From the NCBI RefSeq assembly GCF_024586455.1, contig NC_065919.1:10267368-10331367 (forward strand): DNA of 64,000 nt. Reading direction: 5' to 3'. This stretch comes from Bactrocera neohumeralis. Its lineage: Eukaryota; Arthropoda; Insecta; Diptera; Tephritidae. Under the pieces are notes generated by a model. That model made no database searches. It had not been told where the DNA came from and saw only the letters and a list, made by a program, of their open reading frames with translations. The position numbers and the translations under genes are program-made. Shown here piece by piece: positions 33,238 to 44,868 of this stretch; within the stretch, counting starts at the first letter, position 1, and the number at the start of each line of letters is the position of its first letter.

Positions 33238-34886
33238 CAGCTGCGAGCAGTGAAATAGTAGTGGGTGTTAGAGCTTTACATATCTGTGAGTTATGTAAAT
33301 TGTCAAACAATTTTAACATCCATTGAAATGCAAAAGTGGATCAGATTTTCCAGGCTATATTTATTACTAAAAATATTTAGATTTGAATATGTATAAGATA
33401 TGTTTATTTACAAAGATGTGTTTATGTATGAAAATTTTGGGGAGCAGTAAAATAGTAGTAAAGCACTAAAAAATTTTTTTAAAAAATACTGAAGGATTTT
33501 TGCAAGTTTCGTCTATAGGAGATCTTAGTACTTGGTAGCATGGCCATAATTTTTGATAACAGCAATATATCGCTTCTTCAGAGAATCTACGAGATTGTGG
33601 CATCTTTTCAGTGGTATGCTCTGCCATGATTGCTGCACTACGGTCCACAACTCGTTGTTGTTTTTGTGTTTATCCTTCCACACGGCTTTCTTGACATCTG
33701 CCCAACGGTTTTCAATAGGATTGAGGCCAGGGGACTAAGCTGGCCTATCCATGACATCAACACCATTGACCCGAAACCACTTTTTTACCACCCTACTGGT
33801 GTGCTTCGGGTCATTATCCTGCTGAAATATCCTTTTCAGCGGCATGTCCTCTTCAGCAAATGGTATCATAATATGCTGCATTATATCCCCGTATGTGTAT
33901 CGGTCCATTATGCCAGTAATATTGTGAATTGGGACTACACAAAAAAATTGGGCCTGTAAGAAAAACAGCCCAAACCATGATATTCAAACCGCCATGCTTC
34001 AAAGTTTTTGTGCTGAATCTGGATTCGTACTCTGCATTAGGGGAGCATCTTAGATACTGACGGGACCCTTTACCGCCGTATAGAACAACTTTCGACACGT
34101 CTGTCCACAAGATGTTGCGCCATTTCTCAGTCGGCGAATTCAGGTGTCCTTTGGCGAATTTAAGACGTCTTGCTACATGATTTTTTTTTTAATAACGGTA
34201 CTTTTCGAGGACAGCGGACATATAAATTATGTTCATGTAGAAGTCTTCTCACTGTATGAACACCGCAGGCCAGGTTAAGTTCATTCCGAATCTCCATAGC
34301 TGACATTCTAGGTCGAGTCTTGGCACATCTTACAACTATTCGTGTAAAATTCTCAGAAAGAATCCATCTTGCGCCCCTTTTTTCGCCTTTTTTTTATAAA
34401 TAATTGCATTGCGAATCATTGTGGCTTAACACCCCACAAGTCTTTCCACTCCATTGTAGGATTTACCGTTGTTTATGACAGATTGAATCCATTCTCGTTT
34501 TTCTTCACTACAGTGCTTCCCGCGGCCCAATAAAAGGAGCAAAATCATATATTTTTTTGCTTTTTGCATTGAATAATAAATAAAATATTAGGAAACTTAC
34601 TTTTTGTTTGATAAAATTAAATTTTTTTTAGTAAAAATTATCTGTTTGTAATCAGCTCACCGTTCACTACTATTCTATTGCTCGCTCATAAAAACAGATA
34701 TCCCAATAAAATTGGCTCTACAAAAGTAACGGTAAGTGTTTCACACTTATTGTTGTGAATAACAGGACCGTTATACTTCAGAGAATATAACGAAAATAAT
34801 GATCGACGGCAATATCATAAAATAAACAAAATTTAAAGCAAAACTCTCTTGACCAATAGGCACTACTATTTCAATGCTCGCAACTG
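33238..34886 (-). mobile_element. Second Tc1-like transposon, broken transposase
   Basis: The outer ends CAGCTGCGAGCAGTGAAATA and (inverse) CAGTTGCGAGCATTGAAATA are flanked by TA (33236-33237, 34887-34888). Inner copies of AGCAGTAAAATAGTAGT lie at 33447 and, in inverse, near 34664-34685, again an IR/DR layout. The minus-strand transposase pieces read WTDVSKVVLYGG, LKHGGLNIMVWAVF, QQDNDPKHTSRVVKKWF and NPIENRWADVKKAVW. The Asp of the usual SPDLNPIE motif is Gly here and a stop precedes it. A T-run near 34180 also breaks the frame. It is a different lineage from the element at 11243 and is inactive. Confidence 0.8.
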
Positions 34887-34959
34887 TATATTTTGTGCTA
34901 GCTACTTTTTAACCTTATTACCCATTTTCTACAAATTTTCATTATAACGGGGGATCTAA

Positions 34960-35900
34960 GTAGACATACTTTTTTCAATAGTCCTTTTTTAACAAATATC
35001 GCGTAAGACTCGTCAAACTGCCGTATTATTTTTGTTCAGTCTTGTTTGGCATTTCATCATGGATAGACTTACGCCTGAACAACGTGTACAAATCGTTCAA
35101 CTTTATTACGAAAATTCACGATCTGTAAGAAATGTGCTTCGCGAGCTTCGCACAACTTATGGTCAACATAATCGTACTGAGCGTACTCTTCGCAACACCA
35201 TCATCTTGAGACCCAGCATTCATTACTGGTTAATATTCGACCGAATAGCAGCCGTAGCTGAGAAGTCCGTGGTGAGTCGATCTGGTACTGATGTATGGAT
35301 CGATTTTGCGTCGAGATCTTAAATTGAATGTGTATAAAATACGACATTCCCAAGCGACATCGCTTCGCTCTATGAGCCCATCGCTTGGGCTCTTGAAAAG
35401 TTCTTACAAGACACGACGTTTTCGAGCCAAATTTTGTTCAGCGATGAGGCCCATTTCTGCCATTTCTGTCTGTTTTTCTTTCTCAATGGGTATGTAAACA
35501 AGCAGAATCACCGACTATTTGATAAACGGATAATTTCACGTTTTGGGCCGGTCGATGGGCCACCAAGATCCTGTGATATCACACCGTTAATGTTAAAGAC
35601 TTTATGTAAAGTGTGAAGTCTATGCGGACAACCTCGCTTCGATTCGGACCTTGGAGCAAAACATCACGCGTGTCATTCGTCAGTTACCAGTCGAAATGCT
35701 CGAACGAGTCATCGAAAATTGGACTCAACGGATGTACCATCTGAGACGTAGCCGCGGCCAACATTTGAAAGAAATAATCATCAAAAAATAAATGTCAAAG
35801 AAGGTATTTTCGAATGATAATAAAAATTCCCCATTAAATTTGAAGTTTCTGTGTTTTTCTTTAAAAAAGTGGGGAGCCTCGAAATGGATCACCGTATATA
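34960..35900 (+). pseudogene. IS630/mariner-type transposase remnant, family 4
   Basis: N-terminal part MDRLTPEQRVQIVQLYYENS with helix-turn-helix character starts at 35059. It is followed in shifted frames by FSDEAHFCHFCLFF, NGYVNKQNHRLF, RFGPVDGPPRSCDITPL and a C-terminal stretch ending MYHLRRSRGQHLKEIIIK near 35780. The central catalytic region is deleted. This widely distributed insect family has a characteristic LTPEQR start. Ends were not resolved. Confidence 0.65.
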
Positions 35901-35929
35901 TGTTTACATTTTTGATTATTATTGGGTCT

Positions 35930-36500
35930 ATAACCATATTCGTATTATTCAAAGAATTTCGCAACTGAAGCTATAACATTTTTCCATTTTTTGGCAATTT
36001 GTGGATTCCATCCCAAAAGAAGAATGGATGAAACCAATTTTTATTACCTTGTTCTGATGTGAATCGTACCATTCCAGTGAGGGTGTTTTGCATCGACCGG
36101 AAGAAATGGTATTTATAAGGGAAAAGGTATACGCTATAACGAGAATAAGGCAAAACTTTCCAGCCGCTGTTTTCAAAGTAGTTTTTAACAGGTATTGCAA
36201 TATGAGGCCGAGCGTTGTCATGATGGAAAAATTATTGCCTCGTGCCAGTTGGAAATTATTTCCTTTTTTCGCCAATCTCTCGCTTCAATTTGATGACTGA
36301 TTGTCGGTAGCGTCCATTAATAGTGGCACCCAGTTTTAGACGCTTTAGTACAGTACGCCCTTCTGATTCCATCAAACACAGAGCGTTACCTTGGCATCGG
36401 GGCTATTCAACTTCGCCGTTAAATTATCTGGATAGGCATATGCTCATTAGGGTTGACATAATGTATTAATTTTTCATCACATGAATTATGAAACGAATAT
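35930..36500 (-). pseudogene. Mariner-type remnant, family 3, minus strand
   Basis: The minus strand reads YHFFRSMQNTLTGMVRFTSEQ, then WDGIHKLPKNGKML, the C-terminal end of a mariner transposase. Upstream is the FHHDNARPH-type region, corrupted. Similar in content to 28140-29110 but in opposite orientation. Confidence 0.6.
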
Positions 36501-37970
36501 AGTTATAGACTCAATAATTATTCATAAGTCGCCGAATTCACATTCACTCCAACGCTGTTGGTGGAAATATTATTTGCAATATTTTACTTAAATACAGTTA
36601 CTCTGTAGTTTTTTTAATATTGGATCTTAATTGCTTATGCTCTAAAAAATTTGTTTGCTGCACTAAAATCTGCGTGCCTTTAACGCCTTATAACTGTCGA
36701 ACACTTGTAAATGTTAATATCTAACAGAGCAAATCTCAAAAAAGAAGGACTTGTAAAGCTAAAAGCATACAAAACGATAATGAATCGAAATAATATTTGT
36801 ACGAGTACGAGTATACTAATTTATTGTATCATACAATTCGTCGCTTAGTTAGTTAGTGATAAATTAGGAACTGAGTTAAGAACTAATCTACTACAAAACA
36901 CCCGGCAAAGCGGGCATCTGGTACCTAAGAATCATGCTGTAAAAGTTGGCACTATGTATTTACGGTTTTTATACCACATGTATAGATAAATTTTATAAGA
37001 ATGTACAATATATTTCAGCAATAGTTAACAAATAAATTTGAAATAAAAACGTTTGCGACTGGGAAAAAGCGAACTAATTACGAGAAATTACGAGACAAGA
37101 ACCCACAAATTAATATACCATATGTAAGCATTTAAATACTGAAGATAAAACAAATGTTGAGTATTTTTTTTTTTTCAATTTGTCTATAATTATGTATGAG
37201 TTATGTGAATTATAACATATTTTGTTTTATTAAACATTTAGCTGACTTTTGGTAAAAAGCAGTTCAATCGAATATACAAACTACATAGATTATGGTGTTG
37301 TAATTAATTTTCGTACAATTTATGTTGATTTGGAGCCAACAAGCAGTGATTATTACGTAACAAATTGTTAAATCTCGTTTTAGTTGTAATATTTAATTTG
37401 TTGCTGTTTCTTATTACTGTGTTTAAGCTACATACATATGAAATTTGAATAATTTGCTTTCATTTGCTCTACAAACGTATACGAGTTGAAGGAAAAACAA
37501 ACTCACGAATACATAATTACCACGATTATGTGCTTTTCATGCATTTTCTCACAGAATTCATATGTATGTTTGTATGAGTATACGAATATTTGAGGGTGGT
37601 GCGACAAACATTTTTTGTTTTTTTTGGTGGATTGGTATGTGGTGATAACGTACGAGTTATAAGCGGTGGTTTCACAGACAACCTTACGGTCAGTAGTTTC
37701 TGTTGTGGGGTGAAGTTGTTGTTGGGAGTTCGGGTTGTATCCGTTTGGGAAGAACAGGTGAATTGGTATTGTCATAGAGGAAATGAGAACGCTTTAAAGC
37801 GACAGCTCATTATTAACTTTGCTATATATGTACATATACTTGTATATATACAAATATACTTGTATATATGTCCTAATACAAACTTTTCATATGTATTGAT
37901 AAGTTATGTGTTTAGTATTATTTATGCGAAAAATTTGTATTAAAAAATCATGTTATGTATAATTTATATA
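36501..37970. other. AT-rich spacer
   Basis: No gene. The frame at 37503-37775 (minus) and its plus-strand shadow at 37590-37943 share a slightly GC-richer patch (37590-37790), but neither resembles a known protein nor shows splice signals. Confidence 0.35.
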
Positions 37971-38997
37971 TTAGGGTGGATCAAAAAACGAATATTTTTT
38001 CGCTTGGTGCCCTGAAAAAACTGTTGATAGACAACTCCAAGAAAGGCTCTGCATGTATGAGCTCTTAAGGGGTTACATGGGTTTAATGAGTTTCAAAAAA
38101 TCGAATATTTTATATTGTCTTATTAAATTCTACAACACTTTTAGAATATTGTCCTAAATTTTCATGTTCACCCGAGTAAAAGTTTCGGAGATACAGCTTG
38201 TGCGCTCGAGGCTAGCTAGGCTAAGTGTGCCGCCTTTAAACGCGTTTTTCTCGAAACTATGCTTCTGAAGTCGGTTTACATAATTTCTCGAGTACTACTC
38301 AACCGAGCTTCATGAAATTTTACACAGGTCTTTGAGGTACAATTCTTAAAGACTTGAGCGAAGGATTTTTCGCGACTACAATTATTAGATAAAAAATGTC
38401 GCAAAATTTTCAAGTTTTTGTAAAAATGTCTGCCAAAAATCTAATTTTCAGTTTTTTTCCCTTCATTTCCGAAATTTTCACTGAAATTTTCCTTTTTTTT
38501 AAATGTCTCCCAAAAATCCAATTTTCATTTTTTTCCTTCGTCCAAGTTCTAAGTTATGGTTTTAACTAAAACACGTATTTTTTCACTTTAGATGATCCTG
38601 TAAGGAGTTATCCTGCCAACGCGGGCGCATCTTTTTATGAGGGATCGCCGGAAATGGCGTTGCGATGGCCGAGTTTAGAATATTTTTTCCAAAAATTTCA
38701 GAATTTCTTTGTTAATAGTGTATGTTACAAACAATAAAAAAATCTAATAAAAGGTTTAATTTTTTATAGAGAAAAAATTGTGGGAAAAAGACTGTTTTTT
38801 ACTCGAAGAAACCTATGTAACCTCTTAATTGTAACGGGATGCTCCGGTTTTCTGTTTTTTTCTTATTATGAGTTAAAAAAAATTTTATCTCGCTTGGAAT
38901 TTCTTGAAAAAATATTTCGTTTTGTGAATTTTGTAGGAAATGTTTTACAAAATGGTCTCTTACGTTTTTTTCATAAACGCTTTTTGACCCACCCTAA
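37971..38997. mobile_element. Non-autonomous element with TTAGGGTGG ends
   Basis: The left end TTAGGGTGGATCAAAAAACG is mirrored by CGCTTTTTGACCCACCCTAA on the right. A TA target duplication is consistent with TTAGGGTGG/CCACCCTAA. The 1-kb interior is non-coding except for chance frames. The ends resemble those at 30370 and 4233, so a common transposase may have moved all three. Confidence 0.65.
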
Positions 38998-39699
38998 TGC
39001 ATATGCGTATAGTACGCTTTGTATTATTTTTTACCAATTTCAATTTTGAATATGAAATAACGGATAATTTAAAAAATTGTAGACAACTACTTGTGCTATC
39101 AGGAATTTTGACAGCATAAATTGCAAAACCTCCACAGTATGTACAGTTTTTATAGGTTCGCTTTGACTTTTCGTATTTCGGCATTTGAAGGGCATACTAC
39201 GGTTTCGGTACAGTTTTTTGAGTTATTCGTTTTTCCGTTTACAAAATGTGCTTATGTTAATAGAGGAACTTTTCGTGGATGTATTTATTAATATATGTGG
39301 GTAGATATGTATGTAGACGCGCATGATGTTTCTTTGTCTTCCTGAAATAATACTACTTGTACATGGACACGACCTATACCTGAAGATACATAGTACATAT
39401 ATACTCCAATGTATATTTTTTAATGTTTGTATGAGTGAGTAATGATTGTAGAAGTGCCAATTTAAAGTAAATAAAGTATGAAAAGAGGCTGAACTCAAGG
39501 AGATTATAAAACAGAGGTGATGGATAATTAAAATAATCATTACAACGCACAGAAATATTTATCGCATTTTTTTATTATAAATGATTTTATTAATTACAAA
39601 ATTCACCCTTTAACCCAAAGCTATTTGTATGGCGGCGGTACATATGTATACAGGATTATTTGATTTGTATTCACATGTACAAAAATCTGGTAATTTTGG
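38998..39699. other. AT-rich spacer in the long mura intron
   Basis: No gene seen. The two minus-strand frames here are short and lack motifs. Confidence 0.35.
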
Positions 39700-39831
39700 T
39701 TACATATCATAAGGGAAGGAGGTAGGAGGTGGACGAGGAGGTGAAGTTGGACATAGTGGTGGAATTACAAGAGGTGTATGTGGCAGTGAAGAAGGTGCTA
39801 CTTTAGGAAAGTTTGGTTTGGTGGTTGGCAT
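39700..39831 (-). CDS. Short Pro-rich ORF (43 residues), doubtful
   Basis: ATG 39831 to TAA 39702-39700. Fifteen or more of the 43 residues are Pro, including PPLCPTSPPRPPP. It lies in the mura intron on the same strand, 180 nt downstream of the exon 1 donor, and is preceded by CTTCAG that could act as an acceptor near 39880. Joined in phase 2 to exon 1, that acceptor does not open this frame, so an alternative terminal mura exon is not supported. The plus strand is a purine-rich GGAGGTGGACGAGGAGG tract, so the peptide may just reflect composition. Confidence 0.2.
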   Translation of the reverse strand: MPTTKPNFPKVAPSSLPHTPLVIPPLCPTSPPRPPPTSFPYDM

Positions 39832-40013
39832 TGATGCGCGGTAAGGTTAAAGCATTTGAGTTGGAATTGTAATGGACTGAAGGATTTTTTTGGACATAAG
39901 GTTATTTTTATTTATTGTAATTTATATAAATAAATTTTATTGCTTAATTCGTAAAAATACTTATATATATGTATTGTGTGTATTTGTTGATAACGTAAAC
40001 AAGACAAACTTAC

Positions 40014-40315
40014 CCGAGCGTATTCCAGTTGTCAATATTGCCATCCTTGTTATTATTATACCACGGTCCACCATGTCCGGTCGAGGAACTAGTACTGCTG
40101 CTGCTGGCGGCGTTGCCGTTACCATTTCCGCCGCTACGAGCTTGCCCGTGCGCATGTGTGTGTGCATGTGTTTGTAACTGCTGCTGCTGCTGTTGCAATA
40201 AGTGATGCGATGATTGATTGTGCGGGGAGAAGAGCAGCCGGCAGCGATGATTGCGTGATGGCGCATTCCGCGAGAAAGGTCGTCGCGTTGCGCCCGTGTG
40301 ATTGGGATTCAGCAT
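40014..40315 (-). CDS. mura: Probable first coding exon of the mura orthologue
   Basis: The frame from ATG 40315 (first ATG after an in-frame TAG) gives MLNPNHTGATRRPFSRNAPS, then a His/Gln run and a Gly/Asn/Ser-rich tail, ending at the strong donor CTCGG|GTAAGT in phase 2. The acceptor at 25597 needs exactly phase 2. Joining yields Gly-Asp and runs on through 858 open codons. Composition (His, Gln, Asn, Ser) matches the rest of mura. With this exon the eight exons total 5145 nt, an exact multiple of three. A possible acceptor TTGCAG sits just before the ATG, so a 5' UTR exon may lie further upstream. The link is inferred from phase and composition. Confidence 0.65.
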
Positions 40316-40889
40316 GACTGCAACAAATCGCTACTCTATGAAAATCGCTTTTCGCGTTGACAAATATCTTTATTTTACTGTTATAATATTAAGGCGTTGG
40401 CCTGCGACTTGTTTTTATTTATATATATATAGAGGGATATATATAACTGTTTATCGGTTTGAAGATAGCCACAATATTCACTAACTGCAAAGAGTAGAAA
40501 GAATAAAATACGCCGTTCTTAATAGTTGCCAACCTATCGAAATAAATGTGTTGAAATTTAGTACATATGTACATACATATATAGGTATGTATATAGTAAT
40601 TTATCAAAATAAAAAAGAACTGTATATTTAAGAAATCGTTTTAAGTTGATAAATTTGCCTATGCCACGGCACAAAACGTTCCCGAGTTTCCTCTTTAATA
40701 GATCTGATGGAGAAGCAAACGCAACTAGCCCCAAGCTACGCTAATGATTGCCACATAGTGCAGCGAAATATGAAATTTTAGAAATAGCGCTCTATTGAAA
40801 AAAATTTGTATTCTCTATTTGGTGTTAGAGTTTGGCAAAATGATTTTTTTAGTGCCCTTAATCGACATCTAGTTCAGCAAAGAAGAAGG
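40316..40889 (-). other. Upstream of mura exon 1
   Basis: AT-rich with no coding signal. It could hold the mura promoter or part of an upstream intron. About 40640-40800 is less AT-rich but unremarkable. Confidence 0.3.
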
Positions 40890-41790
40890 AAGAACTTTAA
40901 CTTCTGTTCGGTTCAAGTTTTCCACACAAAAACTTGCTTTTGATCGACCGGTTCGTATGGCAGCTATATGCTATAGTAATACGATCTGAACAGTTTCTTT
41001 GTATATTACATCAATGTCTAAGACAATAACTCATACGAAATTTCGTGCGGATATCTCCTTAAATGAACAAGTTTTTTATACAAACACTTGATACCAATTG
41101 CTCAGTTTATATGAAAGCTATACGCTAAGGTGGTTCGATCTGAACAATTTCTTTGGAGATTGCAATATTGCCTTAGAAAATAACTAATACGAAATTTCGT
41201 GAAGATATCTCCTCTAATGAAAGAGTTTTCCATACAAGCACTTGATATCAATTGTTCAGTTTATATGGCAGCTATATGCTATTGTGGTTCAATATTGACC
41301 GTTCCGACAAATAAGCAGCTTTTTGGTGAGAAAAGGACAGTTGTAAAAATTCAAATCGACAGGTAGGTGCTAGTTCTCATATATATGTATATACGGACAG
41401 ATAGGCGAACATGGCTAAATCAACTCAGCTCTTGCTGATAATTTATATATACATTCTTGTATATATCGTCACCTAAAATGCAAAAAAACGTATCCACACA
41501 AAAATCGAAATTGAGTATTTTACTGCTAACGATAATATTACATATAACCACTTTATAATCAATATATAACCATTTTACAACCAATTTATAACCATTTTAT
41601 AACCAATACTTAAATTTTGTTTCCATATGAGTGGCTTATTACATCGTGTTTTCTCGCCTGTAAACTTATGAAAAGTGATGTTACGCTACTTTGCATTTTA
41701 GGTAACGATAGACATACATACATATGTTTACTTCTGTGTGTTACATACTTCGTGGCAAAATTTATATACTCCGTTAAGGGTTTAATGAAA
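40890..41790 (+). repeat. Dispersed repeat A, copies interrupted by a MITE
   Basis: AACTTCTGTTCGGTTCAAGTTTT starts the block. GTATGGCAGCTATATGCTATAG, TATGAAAGCTATACGCTAA and TATGGCAGCTATATGCTATTG occur at about 300-bp and 130-bp steps, so internal segments are duplicated. After GCTGATAATTTATATATACATTC the repeat breaks at 41463. It resumes after 41711 with TGTGTTACATACTTCGTGGCAAA and TATACTCCGTTAAGGGT, the expected 3' end of repeat A. Confidence 0.6.
41463..41711 (+). mobile_element. Short inverted-repeat element (MITE), copy 2
   Basis: ATATCGTCACCTAAAATGCA at the left is mirrored by TGCATTTTAGGTAACGATA at the right. The interior holds four imperfect repeats of ATAACCATTTTATAACCAA. It sits within repeat A and therefore inserted later. 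The inverse-oriented relative at 16791-17014 matches along its length. Confidence 0.7.
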
Positions 41791-43263
41791 ATTTCGCGCC
41801 TCATATCAACTTTTACGATAACGATTACCATACATATATATACGTACATACATATAAGTATATATGTACAAAATAAGAAATTTGAAACACCATATTTATT
41901 GCAAAAGCTCCGTTTTCGTAAAATTAACAAAGCAAAGACATGCAAATTTCGGGTATTTTTTTTTTACTAGTGCATTCTATATTCTATCACCAGATTAGTC
42001 GTAAAGCCTTTGCAGGCCTTTAGGTACAATGGACTTTATTAATATACATACATACATATATACATATGTAAGAAAATATAATGCGAGTATGTAAATATAA
42101 TTACAATCAATGAGTTAAATGTCTTACCGATATTCCAAAACTATACAACAAAAGGCAGTTGGAAGAGGAAACGCGTTAAGGCTATTTGAAAAAGCATTTT
42201 ACATACGTACATACATATTTATTTAACAAAAATGTATTAAGTGGGTGCGATTTTAGCGAAAAGGTCAAAGCCATCAAAGGCGGCTAAAGTGTGTACAGGG
42301 GGGATGAGAGGAGAAAGTGGGTTGTGTAAATAAGAGTGCGATAAAATGAACAAAACAGTTAAATATTGTATGTAAAACCCACAAATGCATCAAATACATA
42401 ATATACATATGAGTACAAAAATTAACTAAAAGCCATGGCGGTAATGAATAACAAATACAGTATTTCACGTTTATGCTTTTTAAGTGGTTAAATGCATTTA
42501 TTGTGCGCTTCTCATTTATTAGCACCCATTTCGTTTGCGATTTGGTTTGCATAGAAAACTATATATATATGTAATTACAAAGTTTTTATATTATAACGCA
42601 GGTACAAATATAAGAGAATAATATACAGTAAATGAATGCAAAATTAATATACTTGTATTTATGTAATTAAAGTTTTTTTTTTGTTGCACAATTTCAGTTC
42701 TTTCACATTCTTAATTAGTCATTAAATGCTTAGCTAAAATAAATATGTAATTACAATACATCACAGTTATGCAGTTGACAGAATTAAATTTTTTTTATTT
42801 GGTATTTCGAATTAAATGCTATTTTAAAAAAAGAACATCTACAATCATACAAATCTACATACATATAAATATCATTTATTAAGCATTGTGTTATATATAG
42901 TAGCCGCAAATAATCGTATAAACTGTGTATATATATTATTTTGTCTACATTTTCCTTGTTTATATTATTCGTTGTTTTTTTTTCTTTGTTATCTCAACAT
43001 GCCTTCAGTTTTGATATTTACCACAATTTCAGAATTTATGAAAATGTTTGCTTTTACTTGTATGTATGTATATATATTTCTATAAATATATTTTTAACTT
43101 TATAAGTAGCACTATGCGATAGGCCGCATAATAAGTGAAGCGTAATGTATAAATGACTGGTTAAAGTGTCGCGTAATCGTGAGATTGTGTCACCAAAAAA
43201 TGGAAAGCAAAACATTGATAAGAACACTATGTGTTTATAAGGTTATGTATGTATGTATATATA
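41791..43263. other. AT-rich spacer
   Basis: CATA/TATG microsatellites, no gene. The overlapping frames at 41610-41970 come from the repeat. 42274-42552 (minus) has no motif. Confidence 0.35.
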
Positions 43264-43904
43264 CAGTGAAATTCCCCATTACGCACAGTCCACATAGCCG
43301 GACATCTGTCATAACTGGATAACTTTCATGAACACAATGTTTTCATTATTAACTTTTAAAGTTTTAACTTTAGCTTACAAAATTTTAATGATTTCGACTC
43401 GTTGTTGGATCGTATACCTTTCCATGATGTCGTTAGCATCCTACTGGAAAAACCCGTTAATTGCATACATAAGCAGTTCCTATAAGCGGACTTCAGAAAG
43501 CATCAATGACCGGAGACGGACACTATTTTGGTAATAAATCGTTCAAATTAGCTTGGATAAACGAACAAGATCGCATAAAATTTGTCAACAAAAAAAATGT
43601 TTACAATTTATAGTTACCGCTTTTTTTAATTTTTATTAATTTTTTGCTATAGTTTTTTTAAGAATGTCTCGCGCTGGTATGATTCGCGGTGGCTCAACGG
43701 AAACAAATGGGTTAATTGGCATTTATTCGCACCTGGCTGAGGTTGTCTTACATTTCCTACTTCAATAGAAATAAAGTCCTCAGTTGCAGCCCGTGACTCT
43801 AAGAAGACATTTTAAATACTCGTTTTTTCCACGCCCCCACATATGAACCGCTCCCTTAGCCGGACAAAAACATGGCATGTGTCCGGTTATGAGAAATTTC
43901 ACTG
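43264..43904. mobile_element. pogo-type short element
   Basis: CAGTGAAATTCCCCATTACG on the left and its imperfect inverse (CCGGTTATGAGAAATTTCACTG) on the right are flanked by TA on both sides (43262-43263, 43905-43906). The CAGTGAAA... start with CCGGAC subterminal words is typical of pogo/Tigger-related elements. At 641 bp it lacks a transposase and is non-autonomous. Confidence 0.65.
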
Positions 43905-44185
43905 TATTTATTTCTCTATTGGCAATTTTAAGCAGAACAAAGTACAACTGTATATAATATGTGCTAAAAATTGAGGAAAAATGTGTATACATAGATATAC
44001 ATATGTGTATGTACATATACATATATGGCGGTGATCGATGAGTTATGAGACTAAGGAAATTGGAAAAATTTTAACTTCTTTTTCTCAGCGCATGCTAGTA
44101 AATGAAATTAATTACTAGATACAATTTAAGCGCTCAACGTAAGTGTAACTGAAAATATTTCCTTATACATATGCACACATGTATA

Positions 44186-44526
44186 TTAGAGCGGATCGGT
44201 TTTTTTCTGTTAAATTACATAGATATGTAGCAAATGGTATGTTATACTTGTAGTTGTACGAGCTGACCGATGCCGACAAATGATCAATAGAATATCTAAA
44301 ACTTTTTTTTTGCTTTTTCAATAATTCTTTATTTATTGGATCTGATTTTTTTACCTAACAAATAAATTTTTAAAATTACTAAAACACTTCACTGTAAAAA
44401 TATCTGGTTCAAAACCAGTTTTACACACAAAGTCTCTTAGGCAAAATTATTCAGAATGGTCCTTAAAACCTTGCCCTCATGCGCTTTTTTTTCTTTTTTG
44501 GCTCGCTTTAAATCAACCCGCTCTAA
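44186..44526. mobile_element. MITE with TTAGAGCGG ends
   Basis: TTAGAGCGGATCGG and CAACCCGCTCTAA are inverted at the two ends, 341 bp apart. TA within TTAGAG/CTCTAA may be the target duplication. Non-coding. Confidence 0.55.
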
Positions 44527-44868
44527 TGTACATACATACATGCATAGAAAGCAGTATAGTTATGTGCACGTATATACAAGTGATTACATATGTATGTACA
44601 TAATAAATTTAATAAAAAAATATCTAATATTATTAAATGTTGGGAATAAGTTAGAAATTATATAAAATGTGTGTCCAAATATAAATAATATTCAAGCATA
44701 CTTCAAGCGCTCTTTAAGCTTTCAAATTTGTGTGTGTTTTGGAAAATTACTTTAAAATATATACATACATACATACAATGTTTTGCCATCAAAATTTAGT
44801 TAAAGACTTATGTTTTGACTTTACTTATCCCTTAGTTTTTTACGCCTTGCCGTTCACACATATGTACA
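44527..44868. other. AT-rich spacer
   Basis: Microsatellite-rich (ATACATACATACATACA at 44760). Nothing else. Confidence 0.3.
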
